In this document: positions 10,248-19,560 of the stretch, one piece after another
Numbering within the stretch: the first letter of the stretch is position 1
How the letters are laid out: each line of letters opens with the position of its first letter
Assembly: GCF_009739905.1 (NCBI RefSeq)
Contig: NZ_CP034279.1
Coordinates: 5,580,001-5,644,000 of the forward strand
Direction of reading: 5' to 3'
Origin: Streptomyces ficellus
Lineage (GTDB): Bacteria > Actinomycetota > Actinomycetes > Streptomycetales > Streptomycetaceae
Length of the DNA stretch: 64,000 bases
Program-made: the position numbers and the translations under genes
Notes under the pieces: generated by a model
What the model was told of the DNA's origin: nothing
What the model saw: the letters and a program-made list of their open reading frames with translations, nothing else
Database searches by the model: none

Positions 10248-12956
10248 GTGGTAGAGACAGCATCGAAGAAGACCGACGACAACCGTCCGCGCCTGCTCCT
10301 CATGGACGGGCACTCCCTGGCGTACCGGGCGTTCTTCGCGCTGCCCGCGGAGAACTTCACCACCGCGAGCGGCCAGACGACCAACGCCATCTACGGCTTC
10401 GCGTCGATGCTGGCGAACACGCTGCGCGACGAGTCGCCCACGCACTTCGCGGTGGCCTTCGACGTGTCCCGCAAGACCTGGCGCTCGGCGGACTTCCCCG
10501 AGTACAAGGCGAACCGCTCCAAGACCCCCGACGAGTTCAAGGGCCAGGTCGAGCTGATCGGCGAGCTGCTCGACACGATGAACGCGGAGCGGTTCGCGGT
10601 CGACGGCTTCGAGGCGGACGACGTCATCGCGACCCTGGCCACCCAGGCCGAGGCGGCGGGCTTCGAGGTGCTGATCGTCACCGGTGACCGGGACTCCTTC
10701 CAGCTCGTCTCCGACCACATCACCGTGCTCTACCCCACCAAGGGCGTCTCCGAGCTGACCCGGTTCACCCCGGAGAAGGTCCAGGAGAAGTACGGACTGA
10801 CCCCGTCGCAGTACCCCGACTTCGCCGCCCTGCGCGGCGACCCGTCGGACAACCTGCCGGGCATCCCCGGCGTCGGCGAGAAGACCGCCACCAAGTGGAT
10901 CACCCAGTTCGGTTCGTTCGCGGAGCTGGTCGAGCGCGCCGACGAGGTCAAGGGCAAGGTCGGGCAGGCGCTGCGCGACCACCTGGAGTCGGTCAAGCTC
11001 AACCGTCACCTCACGGAGCTGGTCCGTGACGTGGAGCTGCCGAAGTCCGTCCCGGACCTGGAGCGCAGGCCGTACGACAGGACGGCGCTGAAGGGGTTCC
11101 TCGAGGTCCTGGAGATCCGCAACCCGAGCCTGCGCGAGCGGCTCCTCGCCGTCGACCCCGGCGCGGAGGAGGACGAGGCCCCGGCCCCGGCCGCCGGCGT
11201 CGAGCTGAACGGCTCGGTGCTGGGCGCCGGCGAGGTCGCCGGCTGGCTGGAGCGGCACGGCGGGCAGCCGCTCGGCGTGGCCACCGTCGCCACCTGGGCC
11301 CTGGGTGTGGGCAATGTCGCCGAGGTCGCGCTGGCCGCCGCCGACGGCGAGGCGGCCTGGTTCGACACCACGCAGCTGGACGAGGACGACGAGCGGGCCT
11401 TCGCCGGCTGGCTCGCCGACCCCGCCCGGCCGAAGATCATGCACAGTGCCAAGGAGGCGCTGCGGGTCTTCCCCGAGCACGGCTGGCACATCGAGGGCAT
11501 CACCATGGACACGGCCCTCGCCGCCTACCTGGTCAAGCCCGGCCGCCGGTCCTTCGCGCTGGACGCCCTGTCCGTCGAGTACCTGCACCGCGAGCTGGCC
11601 CCCGCCGCGGCCGACGGGCAGCTCGCCTTCGGCACCGACGAGCAGGCCGAGGCCGACGCCCTGATGTCCCAGGCCCGCGCGGTCCTGGACCTCGGCGAGG
11701 CGTTCGCCGGGAAGCTGGAGGAGGTCGGCGCCACCCGGCTCCTGCACGAGGTGGAACTGCCGACCTCGCTGCTCCTCGCCCGGATGGAGCGGCACGGCAT
11801 CTTCGCCGACCGCGCCCACCTGGAGGCGATGGAGCAGCAGTTCGCGGGCGCCGTGCAGCAGGCCGTGAAGGAGGCCCACGCCTCCGTCGGGCACGAGTTC
11901 AACCTCGGCTCGCCCAAGCAGCTCCAGGAGGTCCTCTTCGGCGAGCTGAACCTGCCCAAGACGAAGAAGACCAAGACCGGTTACACCACGGACGCCGACG
12001 CGCTCGCCTGGCTGGCCGCCCAGACCGAGCACGAACTGCCGGTCATCATGCTCCGCCACCGCGAGCAGGCCCGGCTGCGCTCCACGGTCGAGGGCCTCAT
12101 CAAGACCATCGCGGCGGACGGCCGGATCCACACCACCTTCAGCCAGACGGTCGCGGCGACGGGTCGCCTGTCCTCCACGGACCCCAACCTCCAGAACGTG
12201 CCGGTGCGCACCGACGAGGGCCGCGCCATCCGGCACGGCTTCGTCGTCGGCGAGGGCTTCGAGTCCCTGATGACGGCCGACTACAGCCAGATCGAACTGC
12301 GCGTGATGGCCCACCTGTCGGAGGACGAGGGCCTGATCGAGGCGTTCCTCTCCGGCGAGGACCTGCACACCACCGTCGCTTCCCAGGTGTTCTCGGTGGA
12401 GCGGTCCGCCGTCGACGCCGAAATGCGCCGCAAGATCAAGGCCATGTCCTACGGCCTGGCGTACGGCCTGTCCGCCTTCGGACTCTCCCAGCAGCTGAAC
12501 ATCGAGGCGGGCGAGGCCCGGGCCCTGATGGACACCTACTTCGAGCGGTTCGGCGGCGTGCGGGACTACCTGCGCCGGGTCGTCGACGAGGCGCGCGCCA
12601 CCGGGTACACGGAGACCATGCTCGGCCGCCGCCGGTACCTGCCGGACCTGAACAGCGACAACCGCCAGCGCCGCGAGGCCGCGGAGCGGATGGCGCTCAA
12701 CGCCCCGATCCAGGGCACGGCCGCCGACATCGTGAAGGTCGCGATGCTGGGCGTCGGGCGGGCGCTGCGCGAGGCGGACCTGAACACCCGGATGCTCCTC
12801 CAGGTCCACGACGAAATCGTGCTGGAGGTCGCCCCCGGCGAGCGCGACCGGGTCGAGGAGCTCGTCCGCCACGAGATGTCCACGGCGGTCGAACTCCGTG
12901 CCCCGCTGGACGTCTCGGTGGGCGTCGGCCCCGACTGGGACTCCGCCGCGCACTGA
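10248..12956 (+). CDS. polA: DNA polymerase I
   Basis: The 902-residue family A polymerase fills gaps and removes primers in replication and excision repair. Residues 15-310 form the 5'-3' exonuclease (LLLMDGHSLAYRAFFAL; VTGDRDSFQLV; GIPGVGEKTA). The middle domain (about 320-500) lacks the proofreading Asp-x-Glu motif, so 3'-5' exonuclease activity is probably absent, as in other actinobacteria. The polymerase domain has motif A DYSQIELR (Asp678), motif B around RRKIKAMSYGLAYG, and motif C VHDE (Asp855). I chose GTG 10248 rather than far-upstream starts because the family sequence begins there and the promoter -10 ends seven bases before. Damage-inducible expression is expected. Confidence 0.95.
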   Translation: MVETASKKTDDNRPRLLLMDGHSLAYRAFFALPAENFTTASGQTTNAIYGFASMLANTLRDESPTHFAVAFDVSRKTWRSADFPEYKANRSKTPDEFKGQVELIGELLDTMNAERFAVDGFEADDVIATLATQAEAAGFEVLIVTGDRDSFQLVSDHITVLYPTKGVSELTRFTPEKVQEKYGLTPSQYPDFAALRGDPSDNLPGIPGVGEKTATKWITQFGSFAELVERADEVKGKVGQALRDHLESVKLNRHLTELVRDVELPKSVPDLERRPYDRTALKGFLEVLEIRNPSLRERLLAVDPGAEEDEAPAPAAGVELNGSVLGAGEVAGWLERHGGQPLGVATVATWALGVGNVAEVALAAADGEAAWFDTTQLDEDDERAFAGWLADPARPKIMHSAKEALRVFPEHGWHIEGITMDTALAAYLVKPGRRSFALDALSVEYLHRELAPAAADGQLAFGTDEQAEADALMSQARAVLDLGEAFAGKLEEVGATRLLHEVELPTSLLLARMERHGIFADRAHLEAMEQQFAGAVQQAVKEAHASVGHEFNLGSPKQLQEVLFGELNLPKTKKTKTGYTTDADALAWLAAQTEHELPVIMLRHREQARLRSTVEGLIKTIAADGRIHTTFSQTVAATGRLSSTDPNLQNVPVRTDEGRAIRHGFVVGEGFESLMTADYSQIELRVMAHLSEDEGLIEAFLSGEDLHTTVASQVFSVERSAVDAEMRRKIKAMSYGLAYGLSAFGLSQQLNIEAGEARALMDTYFERFGGVRDYLRRVVDEARATGYTETMLGRRRYLPDLNSDNRQRREAAERMALNAPIQGTAADIVKVAMLGVGRALREADLNTRMLLQVHDEIVLEVAPGERDRVEELVRHEMSTAVELRAPLDVSVGVGPDWDSAAH

Positions 12957-12971
12957 CGCCCGGCCCCCGGC

Positions 12972-13009
12972 GGGCGGCGCGCCCCGGCCCCGTACCGGAC
13001 GCGCCGCCC
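12972..13009. terminator. Hairpin between convergent polA and DUF4184 genes
   Basis: GGGCGGCGCG (12972-12981) pairs perfectly with CGCGCCGCCC (13000-13009) across an 18-base loop. It sits just after polA and faces the end of the leftward DUF4184 gene, so it could end both transcripts. There is no T-tract, which is common for streptomycete terminators. Confidence 0.45.
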
Positions 13010-13062
13010 CCGGGCGTCGCGCCGCCCCCAGCCGGCGCCCGGGGGCGGCGGGCCCGCCCTCC

Positions 13063-13872
13063 CTAGCGGGCCGACCGCAGGCGCATGCCGGCGCCGTACA
13101 GGAGCAGCCCCGCCGCCAGTCCGGCGCCCGCTCCGAAACACGCCGTCGGGATGATGTCCAGCGGCGTCTCGATCCGTCCCCAGTACGCGTACCAGCGCGC
13201 GCACCGGTGCACGATCCCCACCGTCACGCACGCCCCGAGCAGCCCCGCCGCCAGCCACCTGCCCCGCCGGTCCAGCACCGGCACCGACGCCGGAGCGCAC
13301 CCGGCCGCCTCCGGCGGAACCCGCCGCAGCGCACCGCCCACGAACCACACCAGCACCACCAGCGCCACGGCCGACCCGCCGTACTGCGCGTACAGGTAGA
13401 CCGGGAACCCGGCCACCACGTCCCCGAGCACGGGCAGCAGCTTCGTACCCCACCGGTCCGCGTGCGTGAACAGGTCCCACACCACGTGCGTCGTCGCCCC
13501 GATGACCGCCGAGACGTAGAACCGGGCCGCCAGCAGCAGCGGGGGCCGGTCGCGCCACGACTCCCCGCGTACCAGCGCGTGCACCCGCCCCTGCGCACGG
13601 GCCGGCACCAGCGCCAGCAGCGGCTCACGCACCATCAGCCACACCGCCACCAGCGCCGCGGTGATCAGGACGTCGGCGGTGAGGATGCCCAACAGGCCGT
13701 GCGTGACCTCGCCGAAGAGCATCGCCCCCGGAATCGCGGTGTCCGCGAAGTACGTCATGTCGGGCGCGAACGACCCCATGACGAGCGCCGAGGCGACGAG
13801 CGGCCCCCGCGCGGTGCCGGACCTCCGTATGCCCGGCAGGACCGCCGCGGCGTGGCTGAGCGTGAACGGCAT
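13063..13872 (-). CDS. DUF4184 family integral membrane protein
   Basis: A 269-residue membrane protein with the DUF4184 signature: MPFTLSHAAAVLP at the start, DMTYF near residue 50, and THVVWDLFTH around residue 135. His/Asp residues of this kind suggest a membrane metal-dependent hydrolase-like fold, but the biochemical role is unknown. About six hydrophobic segments are visible. ATG 13872 begins exactly at the conserved MPFT motif, with GGGGGG about ten bases upstream. Longer in-frame readings up to 16362 are antisense to other genes and not real. Confidence 0.85.
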   Translation of the reverse strand: MPFTLSHAAAVLPGIRRSGTARGPLVASALVMGSFAPDMTYFADTAIPGAMLFGEVTHGLLGILTADVLITAALVAVWLMVREPLLALVPARAQGRVHALVRGESWRDRPPLLLAARFYVSAVIGATTHVVWDLFTHADRWGTKLLPVLGDVVAGFPVYLYAQYGGSAVALVVLVWFVGGALRRVPPEAAGCAPASVPVLDRRGRWLAAGLLGACVTVGIVHRCARWYAYWGRIETPLDIIPTACFGAGAGLAAGLLLYGAGMRLRSAR

Positions 13873-14079
13873 GACTGTGGTGCCCCCCGAAAACCGGATC
13901 TCTTGCCAATGGCGCCCAGTATGCGTGAGGTTCCGGCACCGGATTCCGGACGACGCAGAGGTGACCAATACGTGAAAACCGGTCAGGAGGCGGTGTCCGG
14001 GCATGGCGAGTTGTCGTAGGGTCGCCTGAGGCACCGCGCTGGGGAGCGCGAAGGGACGCCGACGGGGAGGGCACAACGT

Positions 14080-15819
14080 ATGGCAGCGCACATCGGCCGT
14101 CGACTGCGTAAGGGAGCCACGAGCACGGCGGTCGCCGCGGCGGCGGTGGCGGCGCTGTCCGCCTCGCAGGCACCCGGCGTGACTCCGGCCGGAGGCGGCT
14201 CCGACCAGCCGCTGACCGGCGCGACACCGCCGTCGTCCGACGGCTCGGCGACCGGCAACTCCCCGTACTACACCGACCTTCCGCCGCTCAACACGCCCAC
14301 CAAGCCCGGTGCGCCCACCGGTGGTCCGGTCGTCACCGGCCCCGCGGAGGCGGGCATCCCGGCGACCGTGCTCGCCGCCTACAAGCAGGCCGAGCAGCAC
14401 CTGAAGACCACCAAGCCGGGCTGCAACCTCCCCTGGCAGCTCCTCGCCGGCATCGGCAAGGTCGAGTCGGGCCAGGCGCGCGGCGGTCGCGTCGACGCCA
14501 ACGGCACCACCCTCGCGCCGATCCTGGGACCCGTCCTCAACGGCGTCGGTTTCGCGAACATCTCCGACACCGACAAGGGCGCCTACGACGGTGACGCGAC
14601 GCACGACCGTGCCGTCGGCCCGATGCAGTTCATCCCGTCCACGTGGGCGACCTGGGGCCAGGACGCCAACGGCGACGGCCGCAAGGACCCGAACAACATC
14701 TACGACGCCGCCCGGGCCGCGGGCATGTACCTGTGCGCCAACGACCGCGACCTCGCCCTGAAGGGCGACCTGGACCGGGCGATCCTCAGCTACAACCGCT
14801 CGACGGAGTACCTCCGCACGGTGCTGTCCTGGTTCGGCTACTACCGGGACAACAGCCACCAGGTGCCGGACGGTACGGGCGTGCTGCCGGTCGACCGCAG
14901 CGACGACGGCGCCGGTGCGAGCCCCACGCCCACCCCGTCGCCCAGGACCCCGAGCCCGTCGGCCACGACTCCTCCGGCGACCCCCGAGCGCACGCCCTCG
15001 CCGACGCCCGGTGACGGCACACCCACCCCCAAGCCGCCGAAGCCCACGCCGCCGCCCAGCCCCACGCCGACCCCGAAGCCGCCGAAGCCGCCGAAGCCGC
15101 CGACCCCCACTCCCACCCCGCCCCCGTCGCCGTCGCCGTCCGCGTCCGTCACCCGCATCCAGGACGCCGGCACCGGACCGCTGACGGCCACGGCCGGCAC
15201 CCGGTTCGAGGAGCGCGCCGCCGTCAGGGCGCTGAACGCGGCGGGCAAGCCGGTGGCCAGGGTCGGAGTGCGGTTCGCCGTCGTCGGCGACACCGACGCC
15301 CGCTTCCCGGACGGTGCCACCACCGTCACCGTCCTCACCGGCGCCGACGGCACCGCCACCGCCCCGGCGCTCCAGGCGGGTGAGAAGACCGGCGAGTTCA
15401 CCCTCCGGGCCACCGTCGTGGGCCGCGACGTCGCCCCGGTCGACCTGACCGCGACCGTCACCGCCCGCCGGGCCGACGCGCTCACCAGGACGGACGAGAA
15501 GGAGCTGACGGCCGCGCCGGAGACCGCGTTCGCCGGCCAGGTGCAGGTAAAGGCGACGTACAAGGGTGCCGCCGCCCCCGGTGTCGCCCTGACCGCCACC
15601 ATGGTCAAGACGGCGGAGGACACCACCGCCAACGACAAGGGGCCCTTCTTCAAGGACGGGCAGGGCAACCCGGTCCGCACCCTCGAAGGCCTCACGACCG
15701 ACGAGAACGGCATGCTCACCCTCCCCGAGGTCTTCGCGGACGGCCAGACCGGTACGTTCCTGCTCCGCCTCACCACCACCGGCGGCGCGACGCTGACCGT
15801 CGAGCTGAAGGTCGCCTGA
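14080..15819 (+). CDS. Secreted lytic transglycosylase with Pro-rich linker and Ig-like tail
   Basis: A 579-residue exported peptidoglycan hydrolase. A signal peptide occupies about residues 1-30. The transglycosylase domain (about 90-270) has the catalytic Glu in GIGKVESG and the downstream motifs RAVGPMQFIPSTW and ILSYNRSTEYL typical of SLT_2/MltB-like enzymes. A Pro/Thr/Lys-rich linker (about 275-360) follows, probably spanning the cell wall, and then two Ig-like (BID/Big-like) repeats. It would cleave glycan strands during growth or sporulation. RBS GGGGAGG is ten bases before ATG 14080. I saw no c-di-AMP riboswitch in the leader, although such leaders precede some related genes. Confidence 0.87.
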   Translation: MAAHIGRRLRKGATSTAVAAAAVAALSASQAPGVTPAGGGSDQPLTGATPPSSDGSATGNSPYYTDLPPLNTPTKPGAPTGGPVVTGPAEAGIPATVLAAYKQAEQHLKTTKPGCNLPWQLLAGIGKVESGQARGGRVDANGTTLAPILGPVLNGVGFANISDTDKGAYDGDATHDRAVGPMQFIPSTWATWGQDANGDGRKDPNNIYDAARAAGMYLCANDRDLALKGDLDRAILSYNRSTEYLRTVLSWFGYYRDNSHQVPDGTGVLPVDRSDDGAGASPTPTPSPRTPSPSATTPPATPERTPSPTPGDGTPTPKPPKPTPPPSPTPTPKPPKPPKPPTPTPTPPPSPSPSASVTRIQDAGTGPLTATAGTRFEERAAVRALNAAGKPVARVGVRFAVVGDTDARFPDGATTVTVLTGADGTATAPALQAGEKTGEFTLRATVVGRDVAPVDLTATVTARRADALTRTDEKELTAAPETAFAGQVQVKATYKGAAAPGVALTATMVKTAEDTTANDKGPFFKDGQGNPVRTLEGLTTDENGMLTLPEVFADGQTGTFLLRLTTTGGATLTVELKVA

Positions 15820-15868
15820 CCGGCCGACCACGGGACCGGCCGACCGTCTGACCGGCCGCCCGGACAGC

Positions 15869-15919
15869 ACACACGGAACAGCGCCCCCACGCTCCGGCAG
15901 GGGGCGCTGTTCCGTGTGT
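15869..15919 (+). terminator. Strong intrinsic terminator after the lytic transglycosylase
   Basis: A perfect 20-bp stem (15869-15888 with 15900-15919) closes an 11-base loop and is followed by the pyrimidine-rich TCTCTTCTC. It isolates the transglycosylase gene from the downstream SPW_0924/DUF3068 pair. Confidence 0.85.
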
Positions 15920-15987
15920 TCTCTTCTCACGGCCCGATTGCTACGGTGCCCGCAATCTGACGCAATATCAGGTCGGGAGGCCGATCC

Positions 15988-16128
15988 ATGCGCGCCCTCA
16001 TAGCCGCCTCCATGGGCCTGACCCCCGTCCTGCTCCTGATCCTGGTCCTGGCCGTGACGAACCCGGCGCCCGAGGGCGAGACCTCCCCCCGGCCGCTGCT
16101 CACCACCGTCCCCGGGCCCAAGAAGTAG
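15988..16128 (+). CDS. Small membrane protein, SPW_0924 family
   Basis: A 46-residue protein: MRAL, one hydrophobic helix (about residues 4-24), then an acidic/Pro stretch and PLLTTVPGPKK. Size, sequence style and position directly before a DUF3068 gene fit the streptomycete SPW_0924 family of unknown function. GGGAGG lies seven bases before the ATG. TACGGT around 15952 could be its -10, inside an inverted repeat GATTGC...GCAATC. The stop is 13 bases before the next start, so the two are probably co-translated. Confidence 0.75.
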   Translation: MRALIAASMGLTPVLLLILVLAVTNPAPEGETSPRPLLTTVPGPKK

Positions 16129-16141
16129 AGGGGCGCCCGCC

Positions 16142-17281
16142 ATGCGCCACAGAGCCGCCCTCGTCCTCCTCTCCTTCGCGGTGTTCTTCACCGCCATGGC
16201 ACCCACCCTGCGGTGGTACGCCTTCCCGCGGCTCGCCAAGATCCCGGCCGGCCAGTACCAGGAGATGGTCCTGGAGGCGAAACCCGCCACCCTCCTGCGG
16301 TACGACACGATGCAGGCCGAGCAGGTCGACAGGGTCACCATCGTCCAGACCCTCAAGGGCAACGTCGAGGAGTCCCGGAGGATCGAACGCCACGCCGGCC
16401 GTGACGTCGTCGTCTGGGACGCCCTCTCCCACGTGACCGGCCCGGACGGGGCGACGGTGTCCCAGATACCCGAGCGCTACATCTTCGACGCCCACACCCA
16501 GGACCCCGTGCACGCCACCGGCGAAACGGTCGACGGCACCCCCGTACGGCGCGAGGGCATCGAGTTCAAGTGGCCCTTCCTCACCGAAAAACGGGACTAC
16601 GCGTACTTCGACGCCCAGACCCGCACCTCCGCGCCCATCCACTACAAGGGCGCGCGCACCTTCCGCGGCCTGGAGGTGTACTACTTCGAGCAGACCGTCC
16701 CCTGGACGAAGGTCCCGTACCCGAAGAAGATGCCCCTGCCCGGCATCGATGCCTCGAAGCTGGAACAGCAGACCGGCACCACCCGCTGGTACACCACCCG
16801 GCGCATGTTCTGGGTCGAGCCGGTCACCGGCGCCCCCGTCAACGGCGAGGAGATCCACCGCGAGGAACTGCGCGGCGGCACCCTGCTCGGCGGCCGCGAC
16901 AAGGTCACCGCGTTCGCCGGACACGTCAGGATGCGCGAGGACTACCTCGCCCACACCGTCGACCTGGTGCGCGGCCAGCGCCGCCTGGTCCTGCTGATGA
17001 CCTCGTACCTGCCCCGGAGCTTCCTGATCCTCGGTACGGGACTGGCGGCACTGTCCCTGTGGCTGGAGGCGAGGTCCCGCCGCACACCGGGCGGCGGGAC
17101 CGGCGGCCCGCCCGGCAGCGGGACCGGCCGGCCGCCCGTCGTCAGCGGCGCGCGTTCGTCCGGCGCGTCGCCCGAGCCGCCGCCGGGTCCTCCGGCCACG
17201 GATGCCTCGGATAGCGCCCGCGCAGCTCCGCGCGGACCGACCGGTACCCCTCGCGCCAGAACGACGCCAGATCCGCCGTGA
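16142..17281 (+). CDS. DUF3068 family (PorA-like) membrane protein
   Basis: A 379-residue protein with an N-terminal membrane anchor, a large extracytoplasmic domain with the DUF3068 pattern (YDTMQAEQVDRVTI; REGIEFKWPFLTEKRDYAYFD; PGIDASKLEQ), and a second hydrophobic segment near residues 285-305 (YLPRSFLILGTGLAALSLWL). The family is secretory/porin-associated and of unknown function in Streptomyces. The last 75 residues are a low-complexity Gly/Pro/Arg tail. The final 47 codons run antisense over the conserved C-terminus of hrpB, a 140-base convergent overlap, so the natural stop may have been lost. Confidence 0.82.
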   Translation: MRHRAALVLLSFAVFFTAMAPTLRWYAFPRLAKIPAGQYQEMVLEAKPATLLRYDTMQAEQVDRVTIVQTLKGNVEESRRIERHAGRDVVVWDALSHVTGPDGATVSQIPERYIFDAHTQDPVHATGETVDGTPVRREGIEFKWPFLTEKRDYAYFDAQTRTSAPIHYKGARTFRGLEVYYFEQTVPWTKVPYPKKMPLPGIDASKLEQQTGTTRWYTTRRMFWVEPVTGAPVNGEEIHREELRGGTLLGGRDKVTAFAGHVRMREDYLAHTVDLVRGQRRLVLLMTSYLPRSFLILGTGLAALSLWLEARSRRTPGGGTGGPPGSGTGRPPVVSGARSSGASPEPPPGPPATDASDSARAAPRGPTGTPRARTTPDPP

Positions 17282-19560
17282 CCGCGGCCGGGCGCCCCGC
17301 CGGCGACAGCAGGTGCACCAGCACCGGAACACCCGCTATGGAGGGCGTTTCGGCGAGGCCGAACATCTCCTGGAGCTTCACCGCCAGCACCGGCTGCTCA
17401 CCGCCGTAGTCGACACGGATCCACGACCCGCTCGGCACCTCGATCCGCTCCGGCGCCAGCTCCTCCAGCCGGGCCGCGTCCCCCGTCGCCCACGGCAGCA
17501 GACGCTGGAGGCACTGCCCCGCGTCGATCCGGCCCAGGTCCGCGCGGCGCCGCGCCCTCGACAGCTCCGGCTCCAGCCACCGCCCGGCACCGTCCAGCAG
17601 CGCCGCGTCCGAAACGTCCGGCCACGGAGCGCCCAGCACCCGGTGCAGGAAGGCCAGCCGCCGGCGCAACTCCTCCGCCTCCCGCGACCAGCGCAACAAC
17701 CCCGGCCCCTCCCGCCGCAGCCCCTCCAGCAAGGCGTCCCGCACGAGTCCTGGATCCGGATCCCTCAGCGGCCGTACGGCGGTCTCGACGGCGCCCAGCC
17801 GCTCCACCGACCGCGCGACCACGTCACCGTCCTCCCACCGCACCTCCTCGCCCGACACGCACAGGTGCCGGGCCGCCGCCCGCGCGATGTCCTCGTCCAC
17901 CACGGCGGCCAGCCGCACGCGCGCGGAGGCGGCGTGCGCGGGCCGGTCCGCGACGGCCACGGCCAGCCACGCCGACCCCCGCAACCGGGAGCCCTGGGCG
18001 AGCTCCGCGCCCGTACCCGAAGCCATCAGGAACGCCTCCTCGCCCCGGGCCCGCGCCACCCGCTCCGGGTAGGCGAGCGACGTGACGGTACCCACGACGG
18101 CGTCGTCCGGCAGACCACCGGCGCCCTCAGGACGGGCGCCGCCGTCCGGGCCGGCCGCGACCTGCGGAGAGGAGCCCTCGCGCCGCGCCGGCCCCGCGGC
18201 GCCCGCGCCGTCCAGCTGCCGGGCCAGCCGCCCCGCCTCCTGCCGCCAGCGCGCCCCGTACGCGTCACCGCCCCGGCGGGCCGCGCGCCACGCGTACGCC
18301 AGGTCGTCGCCGTACTCCCGGGGCGGCTCCTCGCTCAGCAGGGCCACCACCTCGGCCGCCCGCCGCGCACCCACCAGCGGAGCCCCGTCCAGCAGGGCCC
18401 GGGCCAGCCGCGGGTGCACGCCCAGCCGCGACATCCGCACGCCCCGGTCCGTCACCCGGCCCGCCGCGTCCACGGCGCCGATCGCCGCCAGCACCGACCG
18501 CGCGGCGGCCATCGCACCCGCCGGCGGCGCGTCCAGCAGCGCCAGGCCCGCGGCGTCGGGGTCGCCCCAGGCCGCCGCCTGAAGGGCGAACCCCGCGAGG
18601 TCGGCCACCTGGATCTCGGGCGCCGGGAACCGGGACAGGCGCCCGTCCTCCGCCTCCGTCCAGCACCGGTAGACCACGCCCGGCGCCTCGCGCCCCGCCC
18701 GGCCCGCGCGCTGCCGGGCGGCCGCCCGGGACGCCCGTACCGTCGTCAGCGAACCGAGCCCCCGCGCATGGTCCACGCGCGGCTCACGGGCCAGCCCCGA
18801 GTCCACCACCACCCGCACGCCCGGAACCGTCAGCGACGACTCGGCCACCGACGTCGCCAGCACCACCCGGCGGCCCCGCCCCGGGGACAGCACCGCGTCC
18901 TGCACGGCCGCCGGCGCCCGTCCGTGCACCTGGAGCACCTCCGCGTCCACGGACGACAAAAGGCCCGCCACGCGCGCGATCTCCCCGACACCGGGCAGGA
19001 AGCACAGCACGTCACCGGTCCGCTCGGCCAGCGCCCGCCGCACCACCGACGCGACGTGCGCGAGCAGCGCGGGGTCCACTCGCGTGCCGTGCGGCGGGCG
19101 CACCGTCCCGGCCGGGGGAGCCCATACGACCTCCACCGGGTGGGCCGTCCCCGTCGCCTCCACCACCGGGGCCCCGCCCAGCAGCCGTGCCCAGCCACAC
19201 CACGTCCACCCCGGGCAGCTCCTGGTCCCGCTGGAGTCGCTGGAGCAGCACGCCCGTCGTCACCACCTCGACGACCGTCCCGCGCGAGACCACCCGCTCG
19301 CCGCGCACCGTGAAACCCACGCGGCCGCCCACCCGCTCGCCCAGCAGCCAGGCCATCCGCCGGGCCGCCGCCCGCGCCGCGATCCGCCGCGGCTCGGCGA
19401 CCAGGACCCGCGCGCCGCCCTCGGCGAGCGCGAGCGGCACCAGGGTCGTCTTCCCGGTCCCGGGCGGTGCGCACAGCACCGCCGCCCCCGGCCCGGCCAG
19501 CGCCCGCTCCAGGTCCGGCAGGGCGGTGCGTACGGCCAGGTCCCGCGCCTCGGCACGCAT
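17142..19560 (-). pseudogene. hrpB: ATP-dependent helicase HrpB, disrupted by an internal out-of-frame deletion
   Basis: Two frames together encode an HrpB-type DEAH helicase. The N-terminal 120 residues (ATG 19560, Walker A APPGTGKTT, later motif EPRRIAARAAARRMA) run to PGVDVV at about 19198. The remaining 680 residues resume in another frame at GWARLLGGAPVVEATG from 19196. In intact HrpB about 40 residues lie between these points, including the DECH box (motif II) and the SAT motif (motif III). They are missing and the frame shifts, so the protein cannot be an active helicase. The rest is well preserved (RAGRAGR motif VI region, HrpB C-terminal domain), which implies a recent event or an assembly error. 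The start overlaps the methyltransferase stop as TGATG. Confidence 0.82.

Noticed and set aside
12566..13558. 330-codon minus-strand frame across the polA/DUF4184 junction
   Set aside because: It overlaps the conserved polymerase domain in antisense and the DUF4184 gene in another frame.
13873..14079. c-di-AMP (ydaO-type) riboswitch before the lytic transglycosylase
   Set aside because: Such leaders precede related cell-wall hydrolase genes, but I could not find the conserved segments here.
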